Below are positions 63,451 to 64,000 of a stretch of DNA of 64,000 nt, one piece after another (within the stretch, counting starts at the first letter, position 1; the number at the start of each line of letters is the position of its first letter). The translations under genes were made by a program, and so were the position numbers. This stretch comes from Pyrrhosoma nymphula (Eukaryota > Arthropoda > Insecta > Odonata > Coenagrionidae): positions 144,657,266 through 144,721,265 of the forward strand of contig OY754329.1 in NCBI GenBank assembly GCA_963573305.1, given 5' to 3'. The notes under the pieces are model-generated. The model made no database searches. It had not been told where the DNA came from and saw nothing but the letters and a program-made list of their open reading frames with translations.

Positions 63451-63864
63451 CCTAAAAATTAAAGCGAGTTTCTCTAATTGAATAAATTGCCGAGAGATGG
63501 AGTGCGGGAGACCGCGAGCGGGGCCAAAGAGCCATCACGCAACATCTCTCCACTCTTTTTAATTTATTTCGCTCCCTAATCTTTTTATATTTCTTTTTTT
63601 TTCTTGTTTTATTTTACTTCACCGAGGAAGAAGTAGGGTAGTGGAGATAGGGGAAACCTGAGGGAATGGTGAGGGAGGAACGCGTGGTTTTTATTATTAT
63701 TTATTATCGTCATTGTTATTTTTCTTTTCCCTCTTTTTTTTCTAATATCTTTTGTCCCATCTTTTATTTATTTTCTTCCTATATATATCCGGAATATTTT
63801 ACTCTTAATTCTTTTTTATTTTTTTGTACTTATTTTCTTTTTCAATCCGCGCTCCCCATACAGA

Positions 63865-63975
63865 AAAGGGGGTTCACTTTTAATGATGGCCCCTGCGGGA
63901 GGTGACGGAAGGGTTGGGAAGGGGGAGGGTAGTGGAGAGAGGGGGGGTCTGGGGAGGGTGTGGCCCCAGGGAGAG
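63865..63975. repeat. G-rich purine tract at the window edge
   Basis: Multiple runs of three or more G with short A/T-containing loops, including a GGGGGGG run near 63,941-63,947. Likely G-quadruplex-forming. It reaches close to the window end and may continue beyond it. Confidence 0.75.
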
Positions 63976-64000
63976 GTCACACCTCAACCTACCTCCTCCT

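Noticed and set aside
1..64000. CRISPR arrays, operons, rRNA genes or functional tRNAs
   Set aside because: No regularly spaced identical repeats, no bacterial gene organisation and no complete cloverleaf with paired acceptor stem were seen.

Overview
This window looks like nuclear DNA of a large, repeat-bearing animal genome, most probably an arthropod. I cannot name the species. The reasons are: no bacterial gene organisation, no long non-repetitive open reading frames, relics of a non-LTR retrotransposon and of a hAT-like DNA transposon, tRNA-derived SINE-like repeats with pol III box motifs, foldback repeats, and very many pyrimidine- or purine-rich low-complexity tracts. No complete host protein-coding gene, rRNA or functional tRNA could be recognised. 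The long open frames that exist are mostly translations of CT-rich or GA-rich tracts and read as proline/serine/leucine-rich or arginine/glycine/glutamate-rich nonsense.

Layout: 0-5.6 kb is unique AT-leaning DNA with a foldback repeat near 0.5 kb. 5.7-6.5 kb and 10.5-11.8 kb hold alternating pyrimidine-rich and purine-rich blocks with G-quadruplex-type runs. At 7.1-7.4 kb lies a decayed LINE 3' end closed by a TAA microsatellite. A clearer copy of a related LINE 3' end lies at 16.4-17.0 kb. A dispersed repeat of about 350 bp occurs at 13.6-13.9 kb and again at 38.1-38.5 kb. At 18.87-19.15 kb there is a palindromic, tRNA-derived head-to-head repeat. Shortly after it, at 19.79 kb, is a textbook recursive-splice (ratchet) sequence. 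A minus-strand SINE-like repeat lies at 38.7-38.8 kb. A foldback plus tandem repeat at 44.46-44.75 kb has a possible Penelope/hammerhead-like character. A decayed hAT-like transposase is at 56.6-57.9 kb, followed directly by a second inverted pair of tRNA-like repeats at 57.92-58.08 kb.

My working view is that the window is intergenic or, if the ratchet point at 19,790 is real, partly the interior of a very long plus-strand intron. Nothing here forms a pathway or operon. The recognisable content is mobile-element debris plus simple-sequence tracts. Candidate exons, a microexon and one TATA-type promoter are given as low-confidence suggestions only.
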